Assembly: GCA_002387725.1 (NCBI GenBank)
Contig: DGKK01000066.1
Span: forward strand, 24,425-35,358
Length of the DNA stretch: 10,934 nt
Origin: Nitrospirae bacterium UBA4572
Lineage (GTDB): Bacteria; Nitrospirota; Leptospirillia; Leptospirillales; Leptospirillaceae
Direction of reading: 5' to 3'
In this document: one piece after another, positions 1-5,019 of the stretch
Layout of the letters: each line of letters begins with the position of its first letter
How positions within the stretch are numbered: position 1 is the first letter of the stretch
Notes under the pieces: model-generated
Seen by the model: the letters and a program-made list of their open reading frames with translations, nothing else
Told to the model about the DNA's origin: nothing
The model's database searches: none
Position numbers and translations under genes: made by a program

Positions 1-140
1 AAAAGCCCCCCATCGGCGAGGGGCCGGAGCCTACGCCCATCGACCTTGTGGCAGGGCTCTTCCTCTTTCGGATGTTCGTCTTCTCCCTCCTGATCCTGTT
101 GTGTCTTCTGGCGCTCCTCTGGTGGAGGGCCGGGGGATGA
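1..140 (+). CDS. cbiB: Cobalamin biosynthesis protein CbiB, C-terminal end (partial)
   Basis: The reading frame is open from base 3 and stops with TGA at 138-140; its start lies left of the window. The visible 45 residues read KPPIGEGPEPTPIDL, then a hydrophobic stretch ending LLWWRAGG. CbiB (adenosylcobinamide-phosphate synthase, called CobD in Pseudomonas) is an inner-membrane protein that attaches aminopropanol phosphate to adenosylcobyric acid. Its family C-terminus typically has a K-P-x-I-G-x-x-x-x-P-x-x-x-D-I pattern followed by a last membrane helix, which this fragment resembles. The neighbour supports the call: the next gene is a threonine-phosphate decarboxylase-like enzyme, which makes the aminopropanol phosphate, and the two overlap by ATGA at 137-140. 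Only the tail is visible, so identity rests on a short motif plus context. It could be another polytopic membrane protein. Confidence 0.68.
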   Translation, partial: KPPIGEGPEPTPIDLVAGLFLFRMFVFSLLILLCLLALLWWRAGG

Positions 141-1270
141 GACCAGGCGTCCCGCCACATGGGGAAGGGGAGGGAGGCATCTGGGACCACGGAGGGCCGG
201 CTCCGGGCGAGTCTCCCCTCTGCCGCCTCGATGCCAGCACGACCGTCAACCCCTTCCCGTCGCCCTCACTGCTGGCCCGTCTCGGCAAGGCTCTGGGAGA
301 GGCCGGCCGCTATCCGGATCCTCTGGCCTCGGGGGCCCTCCGGGCCATCGAGCGGCGCTTCGGACTGCCCTCCGGACGGGTGGTTGTCGGGGGCGGGGCG
401 ACCCTTCTTCTCTATGCCCTTCTGGGCTCCGGGGCCTTTTCCCGGATTGTCGGTCCCTGCCCCCTCTTCTCCGAATATCGTCGGGCCGCCGAGGTGGCGG
501 GGTGCCCTCTCCTTCCCGTTTTCCCCACCCGCATCCTTCCCTGGGGAGGGACTGTCGGCCACCCTCTGAGAGAAACCTTCGGGGGGGAGGGGCTTCCCTG
601 GGGAATCGATCCGGAGGCGCTCCCGGAGATCCTGCCGGGAGATCTTGTCGTTCTGGTCAACCCGGTGAACCCCACGGGCCAGGAGTTTGCGCGTCGCGAG
701 GTTCTGGAGCTCTTCCGGAGGGTCTCTCTGGCCGGAGGGGCGCTTCTGGTGGATGAATCCTTCCAGGATTTTCTGGGAAACCGATCCTCGGTGATCGAGG
801 GGGCAGGGGAGGGAGGGCTTTTTGTCCTTCGCTCCCTCACGAAGATTACCGGGCTTCCGGGAGTCCGTGCCGGATTCCTTGCGGGGCCCGAGCCCCTTCT
901 TCAAAAAATCCGGGAAGGGCTGGGGCCCTGGGCCCTGGGAACCCTGGAGCAGACCCTGGTGAGATGGGCGATGGAGGAGGGGGATCGGGATCGTTTCGGC
1001 TGGCGGCCGGAGGCCAAGGAGGCTCTTCTCTCCGAACTCGTCATGTCAGGGTGGGCCGTTCTTCCCGGGGAGGGCCCCTTTGTCCTGGCCTCCCCGAACC
1101 TTGGAGAAGAGGCGTGCCGATTGAGAGCCATCGCCCTCCGGGATCGGGGTGTCCGGCTTCGCCTGGCGTCGGGCTTTGGCCTCTTGGGAGGAGACTCCCT
1201 GGTCCGTCTGGGGTTTGAGGCCCTGAGCCGTCCCCGGGAGCTGCTCGAGGCCTTTCCCCTTCATTTTTGA
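137..1270 (+). CDS. cobD: Threonine-phosphate decarboxylase / histidinol-phosphate aminotransferase-like PLP enzyme
   Basis: A fold-type I PLP enzyme of 377 residues. Visible motifs are HGG at 18-20 (typical of the CobD/CobC branch), VVGGGATLLLYAL at 83-95 (phosphate-binding region), VNPVNPTG at 174-181, VDESFQDF at 205-212 and SLTKITGLPGVRAG at 233-246, with K236 the predicted Schiff-base lysine. The family converts L-threonine O-3-phosphate to (R)-1-aminopropan-2-yl phosphate for the cobalamin lower-loop linker; relatives are histidinol-phosphate aminotransferases. I chose ATG 137 because it overlaps the upstream stop (ATGA) and has GGAGG at 124-128 with an 8-nt gap. An ATG at 101 in the same frame would add 12 residues inside the upstream gene and has no good ribosome binding site. 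Coupling to the CbiB-like gene favours the cobalamin role over histidine synthesis. The symbol follows Salmonella usage (cobC in Pseudomonas naming). Confidence 0.82.
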   Translation: MRPGVPPHGEGEGGIWDHGGPAPGESPLCRLDASTTVNPFPSPSLLARLGKALGEAGRYPDPLASGALRAIERRFGLPSGRVVVGGGATLLLYALLGSGAFSRIVGPCPLFSEYRRAAEVAGCPLLPVFPTRILPWGGTVGHPLRETFGGEGLPWGIDPEALPEILPGDLVVLVNPVNPTGQEFARREVLELFRRVSLAGGALLVDESFQDFLGNRSSVIEGAGEGGLFVLRSLTKITGLPGVRAGFLAGPEPLLQKIREGLGPWALGTLEQTLVRWAMEEGDRDRFGWRPEAKEALLSELVMSGWAVLPGEGPFVLASPNLGEEACRLRAIALRDRGVRLRLASGFGLLGGDSLVRLGFEALSRPRELLEAFPLHF

Positions 1271-1471
1271 GAGATCGAAGGCGAGCCCCTCTTCGAGGCG
1301 ATTCCTCCGATACGGCGAAAAATCGGGTGAAAGGCGAAGCCGTGCGTTTACGGAAAGAAGGTGGAGGAGCGGCCTTCCGGGGCCGGAACCCCTTCCGCCC
1401 TCGCAGGGGCGGGCCCGATTGCCCGGACAATCTGCCAATTTCTTGCCAGGATAGCGAAAATATGTAAACTC

Positions 1472-1500
1472 TTGAAAAAAATCCGGTATTGGAGCATGAT
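1472..1500 (+). promoter_or_regulatory. Candidate sigma-70-type promoter of the HTH gene
   Basis: TTGAAA (1472-1477, 5 of 6 to consensus) is followed by a 17-bp spacer and CATGAT (1495-1500, 4 of 6). It sits in the AT-rich island and would start transcription near 1507, giving a leader of about 88 nt. A second overlapping option is TTGCCA (1443-1448), 16 bp, TAAACT (1465-1470). Either would drive the small HTH gene alone. Confidence 0.5.
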
Positions 1501-1513
1501 GAAAGAGTTCCAC

Positions 1514-1542
1514 GGGAGGGCCAAAGTTATTATGGCCGTCCT
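1514..1542 (+). repeat. Imperfect inverted repeat in the HTH-gene leader
   Basis: GGGAGGGCC (1514-1522) faces GGCCGTCCT (1534-1542) across an 11-nt AT-rich centre. As RNA, eight of nine positions can pair, counting one G-U pair. It lies just downstream of the predicted transcription start, so it could be a leader hairpin or an operator. A second, shorter pair, AGTGC (1558-1562) and GCACT (1572-1576), lies between it and the ribosome binding site. Confidence 0.45.
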
Positions 1543-1594
1543 TGATGTTTGTTCCGCAGTGCTCGGACCTCGCACTCTCAACAAGGAGGTTTGA

Positions 1595-1810
1595 ATGGAG
1601 GAATCCAAGTACCAGAAGCTTCTGACGGTCCGTCAGGTGGCGGAGGTTCTGGGAGTTTCCCAGGTGACGATCCGTACCTGGGACAGAATGGGAAAAATCC
1701 GGACGATCCGCACTCCCGGCAACCACCGGAGGATCCCGGAAGATGAACTGGCCCGCCTTCTGAACCCTGATGGGTCGGATGTCCTGGGGGCTCCCGTCGC
1801 CTCATCCTGA
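1595..1810 (+). CDS. Small stand-alone MerR/excisionase-type helix-turn-helix protein (BldC-like)
   Basis: A 71-residue protein made almost entirely of one winged helix-turn-helix domain. LLTVRQVAEVLGVSQVTIRTW (residues 9-29) forms the HTH, and the wing region GKIRTIRTPGNHRR (33-46) is typical of the HTH_17 / MerR N-terminal family, as in BldC and the small accessory protein of IS607-type elements. No effector-binding or dimerisation domain follows, so it is expected to bind DNA alone or as an oligomer. The start is clear: AAGGAGGT at 1583-1590 lies 4 nt before ATG. The gene is monocistronic, with its own candidate promoter and an intrinsic terminator 68 bp after the stop. No recombinase or phage gene is nearby, which argues against an excisionase and for a chromosomal regulator. 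The target is unknown; autoregulation through the leader repeat is only an inference. Confidence 0.8.
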   Translation: MEESKYQKLLTVRQVAEVLGVSQVTIRTWDRMGKIRTIRTPGNHRRIPEDELARLLNPDGSDVLGAPVASS

Positions 1811-1878
1811 CACAAGCCCAAGATCGATCGAACGAGGGACATCTCTCTGACGGTTTGATTCATTTTGAGCTTCTGGTG

Positions 1879-1910
1879 GGGGAGAACGCTTTGGCGTTCT
1901 CCCCTTTTTT
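1879..1910 (+). terminator. Strong intrinsic terminator of the HTH gene
   Basis: A perfect 11-bp stem, GGGGAGAACGC (1879-1889) with GCGTTCTCCCC (1894-1904), closes a TTTG loop and is followed at once by six T (1905-1910). On the minus strand no T-run follows the hairpin, so it acts mainly for rightward transcription. It would stop the HTH transcript before the convergent DUF202-like gene. Confidence 0.93.
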
Positions 1911-1937
1911 GTTCTGGCGGTGTCGTGTCCCGCCCTC

Positions 1938-2306
1938 TCAGGCGTCCGGGGCGGGGGAGTGTGTCTCGATCAATTCCCGGCGGTGATCAAGAATGATCTT
2001 TTCCATGAGGGAAAGGTCCTTCTTGATCCTGATGAAGTCGGAAATTCCCTTGCCGATCACCAGAGCCGAGATGCCGAAGGCGCCAATGCCGATGACGGCG
2101 TAAAGATCGTTGGGATTTCGGCTGAAGAACCGGAACATGGCCAGCCCCACCACGATCATGTTGAGCCCTGTGGTGACATGGAGAAGAAGGTTGCGCTCAA
2201 TGGCGAGGACGAACTGGTCGAAGGCGATCTGGTCGGAAAAGCTGAGGGGCGTTGTGATGACGAATCGTGGAACCGCCTGTCCTGCAGGCAGGGTGTTTTC
2301 GGGCAT
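1938..2306 (-). CDS. Small two-helix membrane protein, DUF202/YidH-like
   Basis: A 122-residue protein with a soluble N-terminus, two predicted membrane segments (about residues 46-61 and 68-87) and a charged C-terminal tail (DFIRIKKDL onward). The stretch AFDQFVLAIERNLLLHVTTGLNMIVVGLAMFRFF (given in parts: AIERNLLLHVTTG at 35-47, then the first helix) resembles the DUF202 pattern in which an E-R-T/N-x-L element precedes the first helix. Its biochemical role is not known; YidH-type proteins are inner-membrane proteins. On the minus strand the start ATG is preceded by a GGAAAGGA-like ribosome binding site about 7 nt away. It is convergent with the HTH gene, and its stop is 28 bp from that gene's terminator T-run. 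The family assignment is moderate; that this is a real membrane-protein gene is more certain. Confidence 0.65.
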   Translation of the reverse strand: MPENTLPAGQAVPRFVITTPLSFSDQIAFDQFVLAIERNLLLHVTTGLNMIVVGLAMFRFFSRNPNDLYAVIGIGAFGISALVIGKGISDFIRIKKDLSLMEKIILDHRRELIETHSPAPDA

Positions 2307-2359
2307 AAGGGGTCCTTTCCTCGGTTGATGTCGTCCCGGTCGGGAGGGGGCACTTCGAA

Positions 2360-2386
2360 CCTATACGAAATCGATCCGTTGGTCAA
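2360..2386 (-). promoter_or_regulatory. Weak candidate promoter of the DUF202-like gene
   Basis: Read on the minus strand, TTGACC (2381-2386) is followed by TATAGG (2360-2365) with a 15-bp spacer, shorter than ideal. It lies 54 bp or more before the start codon. The hexamers are fair but the spacing is poor. Confidence 0.3.
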
Positions 2387-2449
2387 ACCTTTCGGGACCG
2401 CAGGGCCGATCGCTTCCGGCGAGCCCACTGGAGGCGTCCCCGGGCAGGA

Positions 2450-2479
2450 TTGTCTTCGGGGGCCGTCCTGTTGTATAGT
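2450..2479 (+). promoter_or_regulatory. Candidate promoter of the tRNA-Pro gene
   Basis: TTGTCT (2450-2455, 4 of 6) is followed by an 18-bp spacer and TATAGT (2474-2479, 5 of 6). Transcription would begin near 2486, about 70 nt before the mature tRNA, which fits a processed 5' leader. It is divergent from the DUF202-like gene. Confidence 0.55.
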
Positions 2480-2555
2480 GGTTCGGCTGATCCATTCCTC
2501 GTTTTGAGCGTTCTATGGATCGGCACATTCTTCATCATGGACTCAGGGGCAATGT

Positions 2556-2632
2556 CGGGGCGTGGCGCAGCCTGGTAGCGCACACCGTTCGGGACGGTGG
2601 GGTCGAAGGTTCAAATCCTTTCGCCCCGACCA
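2556..2632 (+). tRNA. tRNA-Pro (anticodon CGG)
   Basis: All cloverleaf parts are visible. The acceptor stem is CGGGGCG (2556-2562) with CGCCCCG (2622-2628), discriminator A2629 and an encoded CCA (2630-2632). The D-arm is GCGC...GCGC around AGCCTGGTA. The anticodon stem is CACCG (2583-2587) with CGGTG (2595-2599), loop TTCGGGA and anticodon CGG at 2590-2592. The T-arm is 2605-2621 with loop TTCAAAT and one G-U closing pair. It decodes CCG proline codons, which are common in this high-GC window. A run of five T (2633-2637) follows the CCA directly and may help end transcription. No copy of the tRNA 3' end was seen elsewhere in the window, so there is no sign of an integrated element. Confidence 0.97.
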
Positions 2633-2818
2633 TTTTTCTTGCGTCGTCATGGCAATCCTCGTCCTCCTTTTCCGGGGAAGACCGGGCGTCCCGTTCGATC
2701 TAGGGGAGGCCATTCCGGTCCGAGTTCCGGAAACTCCACTTCGTACCGACATTTCACTCCTAGAGATCTTATTTCATGGAGCCCTCCGTATTATGTGCCC
2801 GACTCCGAGACTCTGCCC

Positions 2819-3115
2819 ATGACACGACGGACCGTTCGCTTTCGCGTGACCGGACACGTTCAGGGAGTCGGCTTTCGGGCATTCGTTCGCACACTGGCCC
2901 TGGGTCTGGGGGCGGTCGGATGGGTCGCCAATTGCTCCGACGGGTCGGTACAGGGAAGGGCCACGCTGTCCGGCTCCTCGCTGGACTCCTTTCGCGAGGG
3001 GCTTTTGTCGGGGCCTCCGGGGGCGAGTGTGGAAACGGTCGATCTGTGGGACGATGACGGCCTTCTTCCCGAGATTGGGGAGGGCGGATTCAGGATTGAA
3101 AGGGACTGTCTGTGA
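2819..3115 (+). CDS. acyP: Acylphosphatase
   Basis: A 98-residue protein matching the usual acylphosphatase length. GHVQGVGFRAFV (12-23) carries the phosphate-binding loop and the catalytic arginine R20. VANCSDGSVQG (36-46) carries the catalytic asparagine N38. The enzyme hydrolyses acyl phosphates such as acetyl phosphate and 1,3-bisphosphoglycerate in the cytoplasm. ATG 2819 was chosen because it begins exactly at the family N-terminus. The frame is open upstream to 2597, but that part covers the tRNA gene and cannot be coding. The ribosome binding site before 2819 is weak, and no clear promoter was recognised in 2633-2818. The stop overlaps the sigma-factor start (GTGA, 3112-3115), so translation of the two genes is probably coupled. 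Confidence 0.93.
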   Translation: MTRRTVRFRVTGHVQGVGFRAFVRTLALGLGAVGWVANCSDGSVQGRATLSGSSLDSFREGLLSGPPGASVETVDLWDDDGLLPEIGEGGFRIERDCL

Positions 3116-4035
3116 TCGAGACCTTTTCTGACGATCCCGGGGAGATCGAGCCCCCGGTCGACGTTCCTTCTGAGGGCGTCTCCGGAGACATCGGCTCGCT
3201 GGCTCTCTACCTTCGGACCCTTCGGGACTATCCCCTTCTCTCGGCCTCGGAAGAGGTCGACCTGGCCCGAAGGATCGCCACCGGAGATGCGGAGGCCCGG
3301 GAGCGGATGATCCTCTCCAACCTCCGGCTTGTGGTGATGATCGCCAAGCGCTACGCGGGACGGGGACTGCCCTTTCCGGATCTCATCGAAGAGGGCAATC
3401 TCGGGCTCATGAAGGCCGTGGACCGCTATGATCCGGAAAAGGGCTTCCGCTTCAGCACCTATGCCTCCTGGTGGATCCGGCAGTCGATCGAGAGGGCCGT
3501 GATCAATCTGGGACACATGATCCGCCTTCCCGTCCACATGCGGGAAAAGGTGAACCGATATCTTGCCGCCGTCGAACAGATGGTCTCCACGGGGCGCGAG
3601 CCGGATCCGTCGGAGGCGGCTCGGAAGGCCGGGCTCACCGTGGAGGAGTTCGAATCCCTCTATCCCCTGATTGCGGCGACCATCTCTCTGGATGCTCCCG
3701 TGGGGGAGCAGGACGAGAACACCCTCAAGGATGTCCTGGGCGATCCGGAGGCGGACTCTCCGCTGGAGGTCGTCTCCCGGCGCGAGGAGGGACGGGAGCT
3801 TGAGGCCGCCCTGTCGGTCCTTCGACCCCGGGAGCGGGACATTCTCTTTCTCCGCTTCGGTCTGTCGGGAGAGGATCCCAAGACTCTCGACGAAATTGGC
3901 CGCCGTTTGGGCATTACCCGGGAACGGGTTCGCCAGATTGAGGCGGTGGCCCTCTCCAAGATGAGGGCCTACATCGATGACGCACGGCCCTTTGCCTCGC
4001 ACCACAGCCCCTTGCCGCCCCCTTCTTCCCGATAG
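3112..4035 (+). CDS. RNA polymerase sigma factor, sigma-70 group 2 (RpoS-like)
   Basis: A 307-residue sigma factor lacking region 1.1. Region 1.2 (about 27-60) contains YLRTLRDYPLLSASEEVDLA. Region 2 (about 63-135) includes NLRLVVMIAKRY, DLIEEGNLGLM, the -10 melting and recognition helix GFRFSTYASWWIRQSIERAV, and the following segment. Region 3 spans about 138-220. Region 4 (about 222-286) ends with the -35 recognition helix TLDEIGRRLGITRERVRQIE. WWIRQ-x-IE and IRLP resemble RpoS and other group 2 factors rather than the primary factor. INLGHM (131-136) replaces the usual NQ/DQ-x-RT type sequence, while H142 and E145 keep the His/Glu pair used by sigma-70 for extended -10 DNA. The GTG start at 3112 overlaps the acylphosphatase stop, with AAGGGA about 7 nt upstream. 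It could be the organism's stationary-phase or general stress factor; the regulon cannot be read from here. Confidence 0.93.
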   Translation: MIETFSDDPGEIEPPVDVPSEGVSGDIGSLALYLRTLRDYPLLSASEEVDLARRIATGDAEARERMILSNLRLVVMIAKRYAGRGLPFPDLIEEGNLGLMKAVDRYDPEKGFRFSTYASWWIRQSIERAVINLGHMIRLPVHMREKVNRYLAAVEQMVSTGREPDPSEAARKAGLTVEEFESLYPLIAATISLDAPVGEQDENTLKDVLGDPEADSPLEVVSRREEGRELEAALSVLRPRERDILFLRFGLSGEDPKTLDEIGRRLGITRERVRQIEAVALSKMRAYIDDARPFASHHSPLPPPSSR

Positions 4036-4055
4036 GAGGGGCGGTTTCCCCCAAG

Positions 4056-4073
4056 TTCCCCCGTGAGGGGGGG
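4056..4073 (+). other. GC hairpin between the sigma-factor and apt genes
   Basis: CCCCC (4058-4062) and GGGGG (4067-4071) can pair around a GTGA loop in the 67-bp gap. No T-run follows, so it is not a classical terminator. It could be an mRNA processing or stability element, or chance in a C/G-rich gap. Confidence 0.3.
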
Positions 4074-4102
4074 CCCCATTTCCGCGAAAAGGAGACCGAT
4101 TG

Positions 4103-4627
4103 ATGGATTTTGGAAAATACGTTCGCACCGTCCCTGACTTTCCCAAGAAGGGGATCCTCTTCTATGACCTCATGCCCCTCTTCGGATCGTCGGAGGGCTT
4201 CCCCCGTCTGATCGAGACGATTGCCGAAAGCCTCCCGACTAAGACCCTGGCCCATGTGGCGGGGATCGAGGCCCGGGGGTTCATTGTGGGGGCGGCCCTG
4301 GCGAACCGGCTGGGGATCGGCTTTGTTCCCATCCGGAAGAAGGGCAAGCTTCCCGGAGCGGTCCGGGAGCTCTCCTATGCCCTGGAATACGGTCAGGACA
4401 CCATCGCGATCCAGGATGGGGCCATCGGGAAGGGGGCCCGCGTCCTTCTTGTGGATGATCTTCTGGCTACGGGAGGAACGGCCAAGGCGGCTCTGGATCT
4501 CCTGGAGCAGGTCGGTGCCGATGTGCTCGAGACGGTCTTCGTGGCCGAGCTCATCGGCCTGGGAGGGCGCGAACGGCTGGCGGGGCGGAAGATCCGCTCC
4601 CTGTTGACCTATCATGTGTCGGAGTAG
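4103..4627 (+). CDS. apt: Adenine phosphoribosyltransferase
   Basis: A 174-residue type I phosphoribosyltransferase, near the normal Apt length. It makes AMP from adenine and PRPP in purine salvage. FPKKGILFYDLMPLF (13-27) is the Apt N-terminal hood motif (usually FPkpGI.F.DitpL). GIEARGF (54-60) is the purine-binding region, and VLLVDDLLATGGTA (114-127) is the PRPP loop with its acidic pair D118-D119. The ATG at 4103 was chosen because GGAG at 4091-4094 stands 8 nt upstream; an in-frame TTG at 4100 would add one residue and is less likely. The YciI-family gene follows after only 5 nt, so they are probably co-transcribed, perhaps with the sigma factor 67 bp upstream. Confidence 0.96.
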   Translation: MDFGKYVRTVPDFPKKGILFYDLMPLFGSSEGFPRLIETIAESLPTKTLAHVAGIEARGFIVGAALANRLGIGFVPIRKKGKLPGAVRELSYALEYGQDTIAIQDGAIGKGARVLLVDDLLATGGTAKAALDLLEQVGADVLETVFVAELIGLGGRERLAGRKIRSLLTYHVSE

Positions 4628-4632
4628 TCCCC

Positions 4633-4944
4633 ATGGCCTCTCCGAGCCGGTTTTTTGTTGTCCATGTCATCTATCTTCGCCCCTTTGAGGAGGTCGAGCC
4701 CTGGGTGGTCCCCCATCGGGAGCATCTCGATCGCCTGGTGACGGAGGGGCACCTCCTTCTCTCGGGCCCCTTGGTGCCCCGCACGGGAGGGCTTCTTCTG
4801 ATGAAGGCTTCCGATCGCGCGGCGGTCGAACGGATGCTAGCGGAGGATCCGTATGCCAAGGCTCAGGTGGCGCGATATGAGGTTCTGGAATTCTCGCCGG
4901 TCAAGTTCAGTGACGAGCTCCGGGCTGTCTTCGGAGGGGGGTAG
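4633..4944 (+). CDS. YciI-family protein
   Basis: A 103-residue protein of the YciI-like ferredoxin-fold family. Visible family features are the N-terminal strand FFVVHVIYL, H28 and H31 in VPHREHLDRLVTEGHLLLSGP (24-45), the GP-x-x-P-R-x-GG turn (45-53), DPY (72-74) and the C-terminal strand YEVLEFSPV. The family His and Asp (here H31 and D72) have been proposed as an active site; the reaction is generally unknown. ATG 4633 follows the apt stop by 5 nt, with GGAG at 4620-4623 inside the end of apt. The position next to apt suggests co-transcription, not a known functional link. Its TAG stop is in the same frame as the next gene and is followed by the first copy of an 18-nt repeat. Confidence 0.85.
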   Translation: MASPSRFFVVHVIYLRPFEEVEPWVVPHREHLDRLVTEGHLLLSGPLVPRTGGLLLMKASDRAAVERMLAEDPYAKAQVARYEVLEFSPVKFSDELRAVFGGG

Positions 4945-5019
4945 ACCTCTCCGGTCTGCCCCCTTCGTCTCCGGGGACCCGTGAATCGCCCCCCCATGAA
5001 GGACCTCTCCGGTCTGCCC
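4944..5019 (+). repeat. 18-nt direct repeat pair around the first transporter start
   Basis: GACCTCTCCGGTCTGCCC occurs at 4944-4961, just after the YciI stop, and again at 5002-5019, inside the first codons of the transporter. The offset of 58 bp is not a multiple of three, so the copies are read in different frames. Each copy can form a small GACC/GGTC hairpin (5 bp in the first copy, AGACC with GGTCT). They could be a remnant of a local duplication or a protein/RNA binding pair. Confidence 0.75.

Larger units (their letters stand above)
1271..1594 (+). other. 324-bp intergenic region after the cobalamin genes
   Basis: No convincing gene lies here; the short open frames have arginine/glycine-rich composition and no ribosome binding site. 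Directly after the stop codon is a 6-bp inverted repeat (TCGAAG at 1275-1280, CTTCGA at 1291-1296, 10-nt loop) without a T-run, so at best a weak transcript-end hairpin. A second short repeat (CCGAT, ATCGG) lies near 1308-1328. Bases about 1330-1440 are GC-rich with several small complementary blocks (for example CGGCC and GGCCG near 1371-1387). From about 1440 the DNA becomes clearly more AT-rich than the rest of the window, which marks the regulatory part in front of the small HTH gene. I found no recognisable riboswitch core. Confidence 0.6.

Noticed and set aside
101..136. Upstream ATG for the aminotransferase
   Set aside because: It would overlap the CbiB end by 40 nt without a ribosome binding site, whereas ATG 137 has GGAGG and an ATGA overlap.
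1305..1400. Possible cyclic-di-GMP (GEMM) riboswitch, suggested by the GGTGAAAGGCGAAGCC stretch
   Set aside because: The GNRA tetraloop arrangement and the conserved second half expected of the family are not present. A covariance search would settle it.
1267..1467. 66-codon open frame after the aminotransferase
   Set aside because: Arg/Gly/Pro-rich translation, no ribosome binding site and no motif; it appears to be chance in GC-rich DNA.
1271..1594. Cobalamin riboswitch near the cobalamin genes
   Set aside because: No B12-box-like sequence was seen, and the gap lies downstream, not upstream, of the cobalamin genes.
2556..2632. tRNA gene as an integration site for a mobile element
   Set aside because: No repeated tRNA 3' end, integrase or foreign-looking genes appear in the window.
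2515..2752. Short open frames on both strands across 2515-2752
   Set aside because: They run through the tRNA-Pro gene, a common source of false small proteins.
2860..4146. Long open frame of 428 codons on the minus strand
   Set aside because: It lies opposite the acylphosphatase and sigma-factor genes, which have clear motifs. Low use of TTA, CTA and TCA codons in GC-rich genes leaves such antisense frames open, and the translation has no recognisable domain.
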